39,553 nucleotides of DNA from an uncultured Blautia sp. (GCA_934373235.1 CAKROW010000019.1:1-39553), one strand, 5' to 3'; counted from the stretch's first letter, positions 8,222 through 16,568 are shown. Translations and numbers: made by a program. The notes: generated by a model not told the origin, from the sequence alone.

Positions 8222-8635
8222 TTACAAAACCATCAATAATGTTCCCGCACCGATCAAAATACATCCCATCATCGATCTTGCTGTGAATTTCTCATGCAGA
8301 AAAACAAATGCCAGTACCAGTGTGATCACGACACTCAGCTTGTCTATCGGCACAACCTTCGATGCATCTCCTATCTGCAGAGCACGATAATAGCATAACC
8401 ACGAAGCCCCCGTTGCCAGACCTGAAAGGATCAGAAACAGCCAGTTTTTTTTGCTGATCGCTGTGATCCCTCCCTGGGTATTTGTGAGGAAAACCATTCC
8501 CCACGCCATAACCAGCACCACCATCGTTCGAATTGCTGTTGCAAGATTCGAATTAACGCCGGCAATACCTATCTTGGCCAGTATGGAGGTCAGCGCCGCA
8601 AATACAGCAGACAGCAATGCAAACACAAACCACAT
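8222..8635 (-). CDS. Single-domain EamA-family transporter
   Basis: At 137 residues this is half the size of an ordinary DMT permease and corresponds to a single five-helix EamA domain (FALLSAVFAALTSILAKIGI at the start; YYRALQIGDASKVVPIDKLS and VFLHEKFTARSMMGCILIGAGTLL at the end, both EamA signatures). Such short members are known and probably dimerise. GGGGGAG stands before the ATG. It is located 37 nt upstream of the phosphoesterase start on the same strand, so the two may be co-transcribed. Substrate unknown. Confidence 0.85.
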   Translation of the reverse strand: MWFVFALLSAVFAALTSILAKIGIAGVNSNLATAIRTMVVLVMAWGMVFLTNTQGGITAISKKNWLFLILSGLATGASWLCYYRALQIGDASKVVPIDKLSVVITLVLAFVFLHEKFTARSMMGCILIGAGTLLMVL

Positions 8636-8744
8636 GGTAACTCCCCCTTAAATATAATATTTTTTAACTATCCCAATACAAATCCATCATACCATTTTCC
8701 CTCTGATATGTCACTATTTACAATTTCCTCCGTCGTATATCGAT

Positions 8745-8884
8745 CAAGCTAACCGCAAATGCGATCTCCCATATTGCTTTCAGCACATCGAGCACCACAT
8801 CAAGCTTCCACAGGGCGACCACAAGAAATGCTCTAAACACAATAAGCTCCCGGACTTTTTTACAGATATTTTACTTATATCCAC
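8745..8884 (-). pseudogene. Frameshifted 5' fragment of an AI-2E-family transporter gene
   Basis: Positions 8768-8884 match 37599-37716, the first 40 codons of the intact AI-2E-family gene, with about ten substitutions and a one-base deletion in a T-run that breaks the frame after roughly eight codons (GTG start, VDISKIS). Weaker similarity continues to about 8745 and then stops, so only the 5' end is left. The fragment starts directly after the ATPase stop codon. The rest of the 8641-8886 gap shows no other feature. Confidence 0.75.
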
Positions 8885-8886
8885 TA

Positions 8887-11505
8887 TCATTCTTCTCTTT
8901 TCCTTAATTTCATGCGTATCCATTTAAGCAACTGAATGATCGGAAGACTTGCAAACCCATACAGATATACACAGCCAAGCTGCATCAGATCCAGCGTCTC
9001 TACTTTAAACAAAAGATGAAGGCCGGGAACCGTCAGCACAACGGTAATGAGTACCGCACCAAGTGCAAATGCTCCCTGAAGCCATTTATTATTAAAGAAT
9101 CGTTTTGTAAAGATAACCGGATGATCTGATTTGCAGTTGAATCCATGGAACAAACGTGCCAGGCAAAGTGTTCCGAAGGCATAGGTACTTCCAAGCAGCG
9201 CACCATTCTGGTGATATCCTGTCAAAAATCCGATCATCGTCATTGCACCGATCACCAGGCCATCCAGACCGATCTTACCAAGAAAATCCTTTGTCAGTAT
9301 TGACTCGTCTGCTGATCTTGGTTTCTCATTCATCACCTCACTGCTGTGTGGCTCCACGCCTAATGCGATCGCCGGAAGACTGTCTGTCAAAAGATTGATA
9401 AACAGCAGATGTACCGGTGCAAAGGGAACCGGAAGTCCTGTAAGGGATGCACAAAGAACTGCCAGGATCGCACCAAAGTTTCCTGACAGAAGAAACTGGA
9501 TCGCATACTTGATATTCTGATATAAATTTCGTCCGTTTTCCACTGCTTTTACAATTGTTGCAAAATTATCATCTGTAAGCACCATTGCTGCGGCATCCTT
9601 TGCCACCTCGGTTCCGGTCACTCCCATTGCAACACCAATGTCTGCCTGCTTCAATGCCGGAGCATCATTCACACCGTCTCCGGTCATTGCCACGATCATC
9701 CCCTTCTCCTGCCATGCACGGACAATACGGATCTTATGCTCCGGTGACACTCTTGCATACACGGAAATATTCGGGACAAATTCCTTCAGCTGCTCATCAC
9801 TCATATTTTCAATATCAGCACCCTCACAGGCCTCCGACAGATCATGTAAGATCCCGATCCTCTTTGCAATTGCCGCTGCTGTGATCTTATGGTCTCCTGT
9901 GATCATGACCGGTCGGATCCCCGCTTTTATACATTCTGCAACCGCAGCCTTTGATTCTTCCCTCGGCGGATCCATCATAGCGATCAGGCCAAGAAATACC
10001 AGATGGTTCTCATCTTCTGTCGTCAATACATGGTTCTCCGGAATTTCACGATAGGTAAATGCCAGTACCCGTAACCCTTCCATAGAAAATTCCTGATTCT
10101 GTCGCTGGATCTTTTCTTTATCTGCTTCTGTGATTTCCCGCACTCCGTCCTTCGTCCAGATCCTGTCTGTCAGCTCCAGAAGCCTGTCAACCGCACCCTT
10201 CACGATCATCCGGTTCTCCCCATCGATCCTGTGAAGTGTTGACATCATCTTACGGTCACTGTCAAAGGGCAGTTCTCCTTCCCTTGGATAAAGCTTTCTT
10301 ACCTCTGCAGCCTCTATTCCGTACCGGCTGCCCAGATTGATCAATGCCGTTTCCGTCGGATCTCCGATCTCCACACCATTTTCATTTGTTGAATCATTAC
10401 ATAAAATACTGTGATCCAAAAGACGTCTCTGTGCCGGATCTGTCACATCAATTGCCGCTGCTGTGATCCTTTCTCCATCAATATAATAGTCTTCTACTGT
10501 CATTTTGTTCTGTGTAAGCGTTCCGGTCTTATCTGAACAGATAACAGATACGCTTCCAAGGCCTTCCACAGCCTGAAGCTTACGAATGATCGCATGCTCC
10601 TTTGCCATCTTCTGTGTTCCGAAAGAAAGAACAATTGTCACGATAGAGCTTAATGCCTCCGGGATCGCTGCAACTGCAAGTGCTACCGCAAACATAAATG
10701 CACTGCTGATCTTCTCACCGCGAAATACACTGATGGCAAACAGAATTCCGCAAAATATCAGGATCAGGATAGAAAGCTTCTTTCCAAAATCATCCAGGTT
10801 CGCCTGAAGTGGCGTCTGTTTTTCCGAAGTCGATTTCAGAAGTCCCGCAATCTTTCCAACCTCTGTCTGCATTCCTACATTCGTTACAACCGCTCTACCA
10901 CGCCCATATGTGACAAAGCTTCCGGAAAACAGCATGTTTGTCCGATCACCAAGCGGTGCTTCCTCCAAAATAGTGTCCATACTCTTTTCAACTGCAAGAC
11001 TTTCTCCGGTAAGAGCACTTTCATCGACCTTAAGACTTGCATTTTCAATCAGTCTTCCATCTGCCGGGATCATATCACCGGCTTCAAGAAGGATCACATC
11101 TCCTACAACCAGTTCTCTTGCCGGGAGCTGTACCGCCACACCATCACGTAATACCTTTGCCTCCGGACCGGAAAGCTTCTTTAAGCTCTGCAGGGACTGC
11201 TCAGCCTTTACTGTCTGCACGGTTCCCAAGATCGCATTGATCGTGATAACGATCAGGATAACTGCTGCACTTTCCACATCTCCAAGCATACCGGATATCA
11301 CTGCCGATGCAATCAGGATCAGCACCAGAAAATCCTTATACTGCTCAAAGAAGATCTGCAAAATACTTTTTTTCTTTCCTTCTGCAAGCTCATTCCATCC
11401 GCACTTCTCTCTGGACCGTCTGACCTGTTCCCCGGTAAGCCCTGATTCCCTGCTTTCCACACCCTCGAGAACTTCTTCTGCTGTCTGCTGATAAATTTCT
11501 TTCAT
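8887..11505 (-). CDS. P-type cation ATPase, LMCA1-like Ca2+/Mn2+ exporter
   Basis: The 872-residue pump has all P2-type features: TGES (ALTGESLAVEK), phosphorylated Asp325 in DKTGTLT, TGD..T hinge and TGDGVNDAPALKQADIGVAMG, with ten expected helices. In M4 it has IPEALSSIV; in M6 NLLTDSLPA. The residue matching SERCA Glu771 is Ala679 (after Asn676) and the one matching Glu908 is Arg784, the same pair of changes I recall for the single-site Listeria pump LMCA1, so one ion per ATP is likely. Its transcript carries a yybP-ykoY riboswitch, whose ligand is Mn2+, and pumps under this switch in lactococci and streptococci export Mn2+. Mn2+ (and/or Ca2+) efflux is therefore the favoured role. AGGAGG precedes the ATG. 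Confidence 0.92.
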   Translation of the reverse strand: MKEIYQQTAEEVLEGVESRESGLTGEQVRRSREKCGWNELAEGKKKSILQIFFEQYKDFLVLILIASAVISGMLGDVESAAVILIVITINAILGTVQTVKAEQSLQSLKKLSGPEAKVLRDGVAVQLPARELVVGDVILLEAGDMIPADGRLIENASLKVDESALTGESLAVEKSMDTILEEAPLGDRTNMLFSGSFVTYGRGRAVVTNVGMQTEVGKIAGLLKSTSEKQTPLQANLDDFGKKLSILILIFCGILFAISVFRGEKISSAFMFAVALAVAAIPEALSSIVTIVLSFGTQKMAKEHAIIRKLQAVEGLGSVSVICSDKTGTLTQNKMTVEDYYIDGERITAAAIDVTDPAQRRLLDHSILCNDSTNENGVEIGDPTETALINLGSRYGIEAAEVRKLYPREGELPFDSDRKMMSTLHRIDGENRMIVKGAVDRLLELTDRIWTKDGVREITEADKEKIQRQNQEFSMEGLRVLAFTYREIPENHVLTTEDENHLVFLGLIAMMDPPREESKAAVAECIKAGIRPVMITGDHKITAAAIAKRIGILHDLSEACEGADIENMSDEQLKEFVPNISVYARVSPEHKIRIVRAWQEKGMIVAMTGDGVNDAPALKQADIGVAMGVTGTEVAKDAAAMVLTDDNFATIVKAVENGRNLYQNIKYAIQFLLSGNFGAILAVLCASLTGLPVPFAPVHLLFINLLTDSLPAIALGVEPHSSEVMNEKPRSADESILTKDFLGKIGLDGLVIGAMTMIGFLTGYHQNGALLGSTYAFGTLCLARLFHGFNCKSDHPVIFTKRFFNNKWLQGAFALGAVLITVVLTVPGLHLLFKVETLDLMQLGCVYLYGFASLPIIQLLKWIRMKLRKREE

Positions 11506-11582
11506 TACCTTTTCCTCCTTTTTTGCAAATATTCACCAACTGTGATCTTTTTATGCAATAAAGGATTTTTTTGATAAAATAA

Positions 11583-11625
11583 TATAAAAAAAGAAACCCT
11601 TATTGCATAACAAAAAATGCAATAA
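11583..11625 (-). terminator. Riboswitch-controlled terminator of the ATPase leader
   Basis: On the minus strand TATTGCAT-TTTTTGTT-ATGCAATA is followed by AGGGTTTC and seven T. Its 5' arm shares TTATT with the 3' strand of the riboswitch P1 helix, so the two folds exclude each other. Confidence 0.8.
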
Positions 11626-11718
11626 AAGTCTCACCATTTCCCTGCAGCGCCGGATGTTTCCACCGTACTGACGACACTGCAAACGCAGATTTCCAAACGT
11701 AGGTTACTCCCCTTTATT
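11621..11718 (-). promoter_or_regulatory. yybP-ykoY (manganese) riboswitch
   Basis: The minus strand reads AATAAAGGGGAGTA at the 5' side, a variable two-arm interior, and GGTGAGACTTTTATT at the 3' side. GGGGAGUA and GGUGAGAC are the conserved marks of the yybP-ykoY family, which senses Mn2+. P1 forms from AATAAAGG and CTTTTATT. Because the latter overlaps the terminator stem, ligand binding should favour read-through into the ATPase gene: an ON switch. The identification is by motif; a covariance search would settle it. Confidence 0.9.
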
Positions 11719-11727
11719 AGGTTTAAT

Positions 11728-11755
11728 AATATAACAGGATCGGTACCTCTGTCAA
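11728..11755 (-). promoter_or_regulatory. Promoter of the riboswitch/ATPase unit
   Basis: TTGACA (11755-11750), 16-bp spacer and TATATT (11733-11728) on the minus strand, just ahead of the riboswitch P1 helix. Confidence 0.65.
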
Positions 11756-11798
11756 GATACTTTATAAATCACCCCTTGCAAATATGATACTCCGATAA

Positions 11799-11837
11799 CA
11801 AAAAAACTCCCATTTTTTGAGTGGGAGTTTTTTTGTT
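11799..11837. terminator. Intrinsic terminator after the APC permease
   Basis: ACTCCCA and TGGGAGT pair around a T-rich loop with A/T runs of seven on both sides, so it can work in both directions. It ends the minus-strand APC permease transcript about 40 nt after its stop. Confidence 0.8.
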
Positions 11838-11878
11838 ACCCAGGAAGCATTATGGGCCTGCAGCCGTTTCATTATCTT

Positions 11879-13414
11879 TTAAGATTTATTACTCTGCTCA
11901 GCTACAATATTTCCCTGCACAACTCTTCCCTGGTCTTTTCCTTTTCTCAGTCCCCGAACTACCTGTACATTTCCAAGAATGAGATAATCCATTTCTCTCT
12001 TAGTGACTTTCGCAAAATTTTTCTTTGAAACAAAATAGAAGGTAACTCCCATCAGTACCCATACGATCAGTGCTGCAAAGGACTGTGGAGCCATAAATGC
12101 CGGAGAACCGGGCACGATCAGGAGCAGCAATATTGCAACAGAGATCACACAGCCACCCATCGCTACTGCCGGATGGATTTTATTTGTATCTGTATCATCG
12201 CCATATTTTTTCAGAAGAATATAAGCACCTGCACAGGTAAAAAAATATCCGAACGCAGTACCTACGGAACACATATCTACAACCCAGCCGATCACTTCTC
12301 TGCCGAAAAACGGGCAGATACAGCAGATGATCATGGTAAACCCAACACATATGGACGGAGTTTTGTGCGCCGGATGAACCTTTTCAAAAGCTGACGGAAG
12401 CATTTTTGCTCTTGCCATACCAAATAAAAGACGGCTGGAGGTCATAAAGAATCCGTTCATACCGGTAAAAATCCCCATGCACACTGCCAGTGCCACAAAG
12501 CACACACCGATTTTTCCCATTGCAAGATCAAGAACTGCACCTGTATGCCATTTTACAAGAGTTCCATTCGCATCTGTCATAGTCAGAACCTGCTGCCAGG
12601 GAACAACACAATCTGTCACCAGTGCCATTGCACCATAGATCAAAGCACCTACGATCAATGCTGAAATGATCAGCATTTTGCACTTCTGTGGTGGAAAATC
12701 ATATTCTTCTGCTGCCTGCGGAATACAGTCAAATCCTACATAAAGGAATGGCGCCAATGCCAGGATAGATACAAAACCGCTTCCGAGAGACTTGCCTTCA
12801 GCTCCGTATGCCGGCTGCAGGTTTGAAGCATCAAAATGTCCTGTTGCGATCACGCCGATGACTGATACAACAACTGCTGCACACATGATAAGTACCATCG
12901 CAAGCTGAAGATTTCCTACAGATTTCGCACCCTTGTAATTCATGATTCCGAAAAGTATGATAAAGAACAGGGATAATCCGACTTCCCCCATATATACATC
13001 ATATCCTGCGATCGTATACAGATAGCCTCTGTTAAAGACTCCTGGAAAAATATAGGATGCCAGTACCGGAAGTGCCGTTGCATTCAAAGCTACAATAGAC
13101 AGATATCCAAGTGACAGCATCCATCCGCATATGTACGAAGCAGTTCTTCCAAAGCCTTTATATGCATAGGCAAACTCACCACCCGCTACCGGGAATTTTG
13201 CGATCATATAAGAATAGCTGTAGCCTACCACGATCATTAAAAGGCCGCCTGCCAGAAATCCCAGAAACAGCGGGAGCGGTCCACCTGCACGTTCTGTCCA
13301 GAGACCACCCTGTATAAAACATCCCCATCCAATGATGGAACCGACTGCAACTGCCCAGATCGAACCAGGTCCCATGGATTTTTTTAATTTTGTTCTTTTA
13401 TTTCTTTCACCCAT
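11879..13414 (-). CDS. APC-superfamily amino acid/amine permease
   Basis: The 511-residue protein shows the APC start GPGSIWAVAVGSIIGWGCF (residues about 16-34), a GGEFAYAYKGFGR segment near 78-90 and about 12 membrane helices ending in a charged tail of 40 residues. It should import an amino acid or related amine. It follows a PII gene by 27 nt, and the aminotransferase/dehydrogenase pair lies directly upstream, so the imported compound is probably the aminotransferase substrate. PII proteins commonly bind and control neighbouring transporters (GlnK on AmtB is the best known case), so flux through this permease may be nitrogen controlled. AGGAGG precedes the ATG. Taurine, beta-alanine and GABA are candidate substrates; sequence alone does not choose. 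Confidence 0.88.
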   Translation of the reverse strand: MGERNKRTKLKKSMGPGSIWAVAVGSIIGWGCFIQGGLWTERAGGPLPLFLGFLAGGLLMIVVGYSYSYMIAKFPVAGGEFAYAYKGFGRTASYICGWMLSLGYLSIVALNATALPVLASYIFPGVFNRGYLYTIAGYDVYMGEVGLSLFFIILFGIMNYKGAKSVGNLQLAMVLIMCAAVVVSVIGVIATGHFDASNLQPAYGAEGKSLGSGFVSILALAPFLYVGFDCIPQAAEEYDFPPQKCKMLIISALIVGALIYGAMALVTDCVVPWQQVLTMTDANGTLVKWHTGAVLDLAMGKIGVCFVALAVCMGIFTGMNGFFMTSSRLLFGMARAKMLPSAFEKVHPAHKTPSICVGFTMIICCICPFFGREVIGWVVDMCSVGTAFGYFFTCAGAYILLKKYGDDTDTNKIHPAVAMGGCVISVAILLLLIVPGSPAFMAPQSFAALIVWVLMGVTFYFVSKKNFAKVTKREMDYLILGNVQVVRGLRKGKDQGRVVQGNIVAEQSNKS

Positions 13415-13441
13415 ATATATCCTCCTGCTTCACCAAGCATA

Positions 13442-13777
13442 TTATTCGTCATCATCTTCTCTGGTTTCTTCACTGATAGTATATGCCTCACTGATATCAG
13501 AAACAAAAATTTTTCCATCACCATAGTGTCCATACTTCCCACTCTTTGCACTGTTAATGATAATATCTACAACTTCATCTTTTTCTTTGTCCCCAACAGT
13601 AATATACAGCATATTTTTTGCCATTTCCTGATAAAGGACATCACCTACCTGAATTCCTTTTTCCTTACCTCTTCCTGAAATTGCCCATTTTGAAAAAGCA
13701 AAATATCCTTCCTGCTCCAGTGCTTTGATGACATCCATCACTTTTTCAGGTCTTACGATTGCTGTGATCAGTTTCAT
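13442..13777 (-). CDS. PII-family signal protein, NifI1-like
   Basis: The 111-residue protein begins MKLITAIVRPEKVMDVIKAL and keeps the PII fold. GRGKEKGIQVGDVLYQEMAK in the T-loop region and SEAYTI near the end are closer to the NifI1 type than to GlnB; Tyr51 of the uridylylation site is absent. The B-loop reads SAKSGKYGHYGDGKIFV, which carries a four-residue insert (YGHY) relative to the usual TGKIGDGKIF. PII proteins sense ATP/ADP and 2-oxoglutarate and act by binding a partner. No nif gene is near; the neighbour is an APC permease 27 nt downstream, the likely partner. Its own promoter and a leader terminator lie between it and the dehydrogenase gene. GGGAGATG precedes the ATG. Confidence 0.88.
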   Translation of the reverse strand: MKLITAIVRPEKVMDVIKALEQEGYFAFSKWAISGRGKEKGIQVGDVLYQEMAKNMLYITVGDKEKDEVVDIIINSAKSGKYGHYGDGKIFVSDISEAYTISEETREDDDE

Positions 13778-13801
13778 AATCTTTCATCTCCCATCCATAA
13801 A

Positions 13802-13837
13802 TACAAAAAGAGCCCAGATACCCAAGTATCCGGACTC
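13802..13837 (-). terminator. Intrinsic terminator in the PII leader
   Basis: On the minus strand GAGTCCGGATAC-TTG-GGTATCTGGGCTC is followed by TTTTTGTA. It lies between the dehydrogenase stop (13891) and the PII start (13777), and downstream of a promoter candidate, so it may both end the upstream transcript and attenuate the PII-permease transcript. Confidence 0.65.
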
Positions 13838-13851
13838 CATCGTCTTTTTCT

Positions 13852-13880
13852 ATATTACCATTATTTCTTTCAGTATTCAA
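13852..13880 (-). promoter_or_regulatory. Promoter candidate for PII and APC permease
   Basis: TTGAAT (13880-13875), 17-bp spacer and TAATAT (13857-13852) on the minus strand, 11 nt beyond the dehydrogenase stop codon. The -10 is the same as in the other two promoters of this cluster. Confidence 0.45.
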
Positions 13881-13890
13881 TCAAAATATT

Positions 13891-15018
13891 TCACTTTCCG
13901 GCCAGATATCGATACATCTCATCCAGCATCTCATCTGTGATCTCTACCGGATTGTTATAAAGGTTCGGGTGCCTGCTGATACGAACCAGCTCCGCGATCT
14001 GATCATCGTCAAGCTCAAGATCCTTCAGATCACACCGCAATCCCATTTTTTTCTTTAATTCAAGAACCGCATCCGCCATCTCTTCTGCATCTTTGAATCC
14101 AATCCTTCTGGCAAATTCCTCTACACGTTCACCACCTTCGCCTTTTGCATTGATCCTTATAAAATAATCCAGGGTCAGGCCACACGCCTCGCCATGCGGG
14201 ATGTGATAAATATTGGTCAATGGAAATGAACACGCATGGGAAGAAGTGGTTTTCGGTAAAGTAAACGCCAATCCCGCGATCAAAGATGCTTCGCACATTT
14301 TCTCCCTTGCTTCCTCATCATCTGGTTTCCTGTATGCTCTGTAAACATATTTGAATACCAGCTCTGCCGCATGCATTGCAAGTACATCACAGATTGGCTG
14401 ATGGCCTTTACTCCAATAGCCTTCGATCGCATGGGAAAGAACATCAATTCCTGTTCCTGCTGTAACCTGCGGAGGCATTGTATAAGTAAGTTCCGGATCA
14501 ATGATAGCTGCTGCCGGATAAAATCCCTCTGATACGATCGGCGCTTTTTTTCCATTTGCATGATCCGAAAGAACTGATACACAGGTCACTTCACTTCCTG
14601 TTCCCGCAGTCGTAGGGACTGCGATCAGTGGAAGATGTTTCTCCGGCATTGCTACTCCGGTTCCATGATACTTACGGATGGAATCAGAAGTCAGAGCTAC
14701 ACTGGCAGCTGCTTTGGCACAATCCATAGGACTGCCTCCACCCAGGGCTACCACAAATCCGACATTTTTCTGTCGGATCACTTCCGCACAGGCATCTACC
14801 TCTGCAACGTCCGGGTTTGGAGAAACATCTCCAAAGGAAGCAACTATCATTCCTTCTGACTCTTTTATGATCGTTTCGGCAAGACCGCTTTTAAAGAAAA
14901 ACGGTCCTGCCACCAGAAGGCCTCTTTCGCAACCAAGCTCTCTGGCTATTTCTTTGATTTCTTTCACTCTGCCCTTGCCGAAATGAATTTTTACCGGCTG
15001 TAGATAATCCCAGTTCAT
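13891..15018 (-). CDS. Iron-type (group III) alcohol dehydrogenase, likely aldehyde reductase
   Basis: The 375-residue protein has the GGGSPMDCAK nucleotide-binding motif (93-102), PTTAGTGSEVT (135-145) and the metal ligands Asp192, His196, His261 and His275 of the iron-type family. The family's usual second His of the HxxxH pair near 265 is Phe here (HACSFPL). It lies 18 nt after the class III aminotransferase, so it most likely reduces the aldehyde made by transamination to an alcohol with NAD(P)H: sulfoacetaldehyde to isethionate if the substrate is taurine, or 3-hydroxypropionate or 4-hydroxybutyrate formation for beta-alanine or GABA. AGGAGG precedes the ATG. Family is certain; substrate is inferred from neighbours. 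Confidence 0.9.
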   Translation of the reverse strand: MNWDYLQPVKIHFGKGRVKEIKEIARELGCERGLLVAGPFFFKSGLAETIIKESEGMIVASFGDVSPNPDVAEVDACAEVIRQKNVGFVVALGGGSPMDCAKAAASVALTSDSIRKYHGTGVAMPEKHLPLIAVPTTAGTGSEVTCVSVLSDHANGKKAPIVSEGFYPAAAIIDPELTYTMPPQVTAGTGIDVLSHAIEGYWSKGHQPICDVLAMHAAELVFKYVYRAYRKPDDEEAREKMCEASLIAGLAFTLPKTTSSHACSFPLTNIYHIPHGEACGLTLDYFIRINAKGEGGERVEEFARRIGFKDAEEMADAVLELKKKMGLRCDLKDLELDDDQIAELVRISRHPNLYNNPVEITDEMLDEMYRYLAGK

Positions 15019-15036
15019 AGGCTGCCTCCTGCTTTA

Positions 15037-16374
15037 TCAGTCACAAAATTTTTCATCAACCATTGTAAGTACTTCATCAAGGATCGGGAGATACTCTTCC
15101 AACTCCTCTTTCGTGATGATCAGTGGCGGACAGATTTCAATAAAGTTCTCACGTCCGAAGGTTGCAAAGCCACGTTTCTTTAATTCTGCAAATATCCACG
15201 GCATTACCGGTCCAGGTACGCCGTATTCCTGCATCGGCTCTCTGGTTTCTTTATTTTTGACTACTTCAAGTGCACCGAACAAACCGATACATCTTGCTTC
15301 ACCAATACATTTATGCTTCTTTACCATCTCATCCATAAACGGAGCAACGATCTTGTGCATCTCAGCAACATGGCCCTCGATGTCGTGTTCTTTATAATAT
15401 TTCATTGCTGCCACACCAGCCGCACATGCAAGTGTATGTCCGCTGTAGGTAAGTCCGCACTGAAGAACATTTTCCTCAAAATACTCTGCAACCTTTTTAC
15501 TTACAATACATCCGCCCAGCTGTACATAACCACAGGTAACACCTTTTGCAAATGTAATGATATCCGGTTTCATATCGAAATTCATAAATGCAAACATTTT
15601 TCCTGTACGGTAAAATCCTGCCATAACCTCATCACAGATCAGGAGGATTCCATACTTGTCACAAAGTGCACGAACACCTTCCATATATCCGTCCGGAGGA
15701 AGAATGACACCGTTTGCACCTACTATAGACTCCATCAGGATCGCTGCCACATTTCCGGGTCCTTCATATCTGAGCTGCAGATCCAGCGCATCCAGATATT
15801 TCCTCGTTACCTCTGCATCATCAACTCCCTTTGTATATCCATCACGATACATCTGAGGGTTCATAAAGTGTACAAATCCATTTGCTCCACCGATCTCTGC
15901 TGCATATCTTCTCCAGTCACCAGATGCATTGGATGCTCCAAGTGTAGCTCCATGATAGCTTCTGTAGCAGGAAAAGATCTTGGTTCTTCCGGTTACCATA
16001 CGTGCCATTTTAATGGCATTCTCATTGGATTCTGCTCCACCATTTGTGAAGAAGACTCTCTTGTATGTATCTGCTCCGGCTGCTTCCACAAGCATTTTTG
16101 CCAGCACGCTCTTAGGCTCTGATGCATATGCCGGTGCCATGAAGCACATCTTATCAGCCTGTTCCTTGATCGCCTCAACGATCTCCGGAAGCTCATGTCC
16201 GAGGTTGGAACACACCAGAAGTGAAGCCATATCTGCGTATTTTTTGCCATCATAATCATAAAAATAAATTCCCTCGGCTTTTTCTACCGGTAAAGTATCT
16301 GCTCCTGATTTTGCCCATGACTGCATCACATAATCTTTGTGCATCTGTGCTACTTCTTTTCCTGTTAAACTCAT
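15037..16374 (-). CDS. Class III (omega) aminotransferase, taurine:2-oxoglutarate aminotransferase-like
   Basis: The 445-residue PLP enzyme has VFFTNGGAESNENAIKMAR (phosphate-binding region), YRSYHGATLGASNASGD, the LICDEVMAGFYRTGK Asp that contacts PLP, and the Schiff-base lysine Lys277 in ITFAKGVTCGY. The opening (VMQSWAKSGADTLPVEKAEGIYFYDYDGKKY) and GFVHFMNPQMYRDGY resemble a subgroup often annotated as taurine--2-oxoglutarate aminotransferase rather than ornithine or GABA enzymes; this is recollection, not a search. It moves an amino group from an omega-amino compound to a 2-oxo acid, leaving an aldehyde for the adjacent dehydrogenase. A 240-bp leader with promoter, palindrome and terminator precedes it, and AGGAGG stands before the ATG. 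Confidence 0.85.
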   Translation of the reverse strand: MSLTGKEVAQMHKDYVMQSWAKSGADTLPVEKAEGIYFYDYDGKKYADMASLLVCSNLGHELPEIVEAIKEQADKMCFMAPAYASEPKSVLAKMLVEAAGADTYKRVFFTNGGAESNENAIKMARMVTGRTKIFSCYRSYHGATLGASNASGDWRRYAAEIGGANGFVHFMNPQMYRDGYTKGVDDAEVTRKYLDALDLQLRYEGPGNVAAILMESIVGANGVILPPDGYMEGVRALCDKYGILLICDEVMAGFYRTGKMFAFMNFDMKPDIITFAKGVTCGYVQLGGCIVSKKVAEYFEENVLQCGLTYSGHTLACAAGVAAMKYYKEHDIEGHVAEMHKIVAPFMDEMVKKHKCIGEARCIGLFGALEVVKNKETREPMQEYGVPGPVMPWIFAELKKRGFATFGRENFIEICPPLIITKEELEEYLPILDEVLTMVDEKFCD

Positions 16375-16425
16375 AATAATTTCCTCCTCTTTATCTGTAA
16401 TTCAGGTTTAAATATTGTTCATTTT

Positions 16426-16436
16426 TGCGGTAAACA
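16426..16436. promoter_or_regulatory. Shared 11-mer TGCGGTAAACA, copy 1
   Basis: The plus strand reads TGCGGTAAACA between the leader terminator and the aminotransferase ribosome site. The same 11 bases occur in inverted orientation at 18592-18602, at the equivalent place before tauE. A shorter relative (CCGGTAAAC) is at 18723-18731. Candidate binding site for a cluster regulator. Confidence 0.35.
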
Positions 16437-16455
16437 AACTTATTATTTGTTGTAG

Positions 16456-16500
16456 AATAAGAAAAGCGCCCGGCCCACATTCATTTGTGAACCAGACGCC
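16456..16500 (-). terminator. Intrinsic terminator in the aminotransferase leader
   Basis: On the minus strand GCGTCTGG pairs with CCGGGCGC (with G-T pairs), an inner CACA/TGTG extends the stem, and TTTTCTTATTC follows. It lies after the promoter candidate 16520-16548, so it can attenuate the aminotransferase operon besides ending pucR transcripts. Confidence 0.7.
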
Positions 16501-16519
16501 TTTGTCTTATCTGAGTCAT

Positions 16520-16548
16520 ATATTACTCTCGACACTGGCTGTCTGCAA
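16520..16548 (-). promoter_or_regulatory. Promoter candidate for aminotransferase-dehydrogenase
   Basis: TTGCAG (16548-16543), 17-bp spacer and TAATAT (16525-16520) on the minus strand. The -35 is poor, as expected of a promoter that needs an activator; a perfect palindrome lies about 20 bp upstream. Confidence 0.45.
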
Positions 16549-16568
16549 TAGACATCTATCCAATTATT

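Noticed and set aside
15313..16122. 269-codon plus-strand open frame
   Set aside because: Antisense shadow of the aminotransferase gene with Cys/His/Ile-rich composition.
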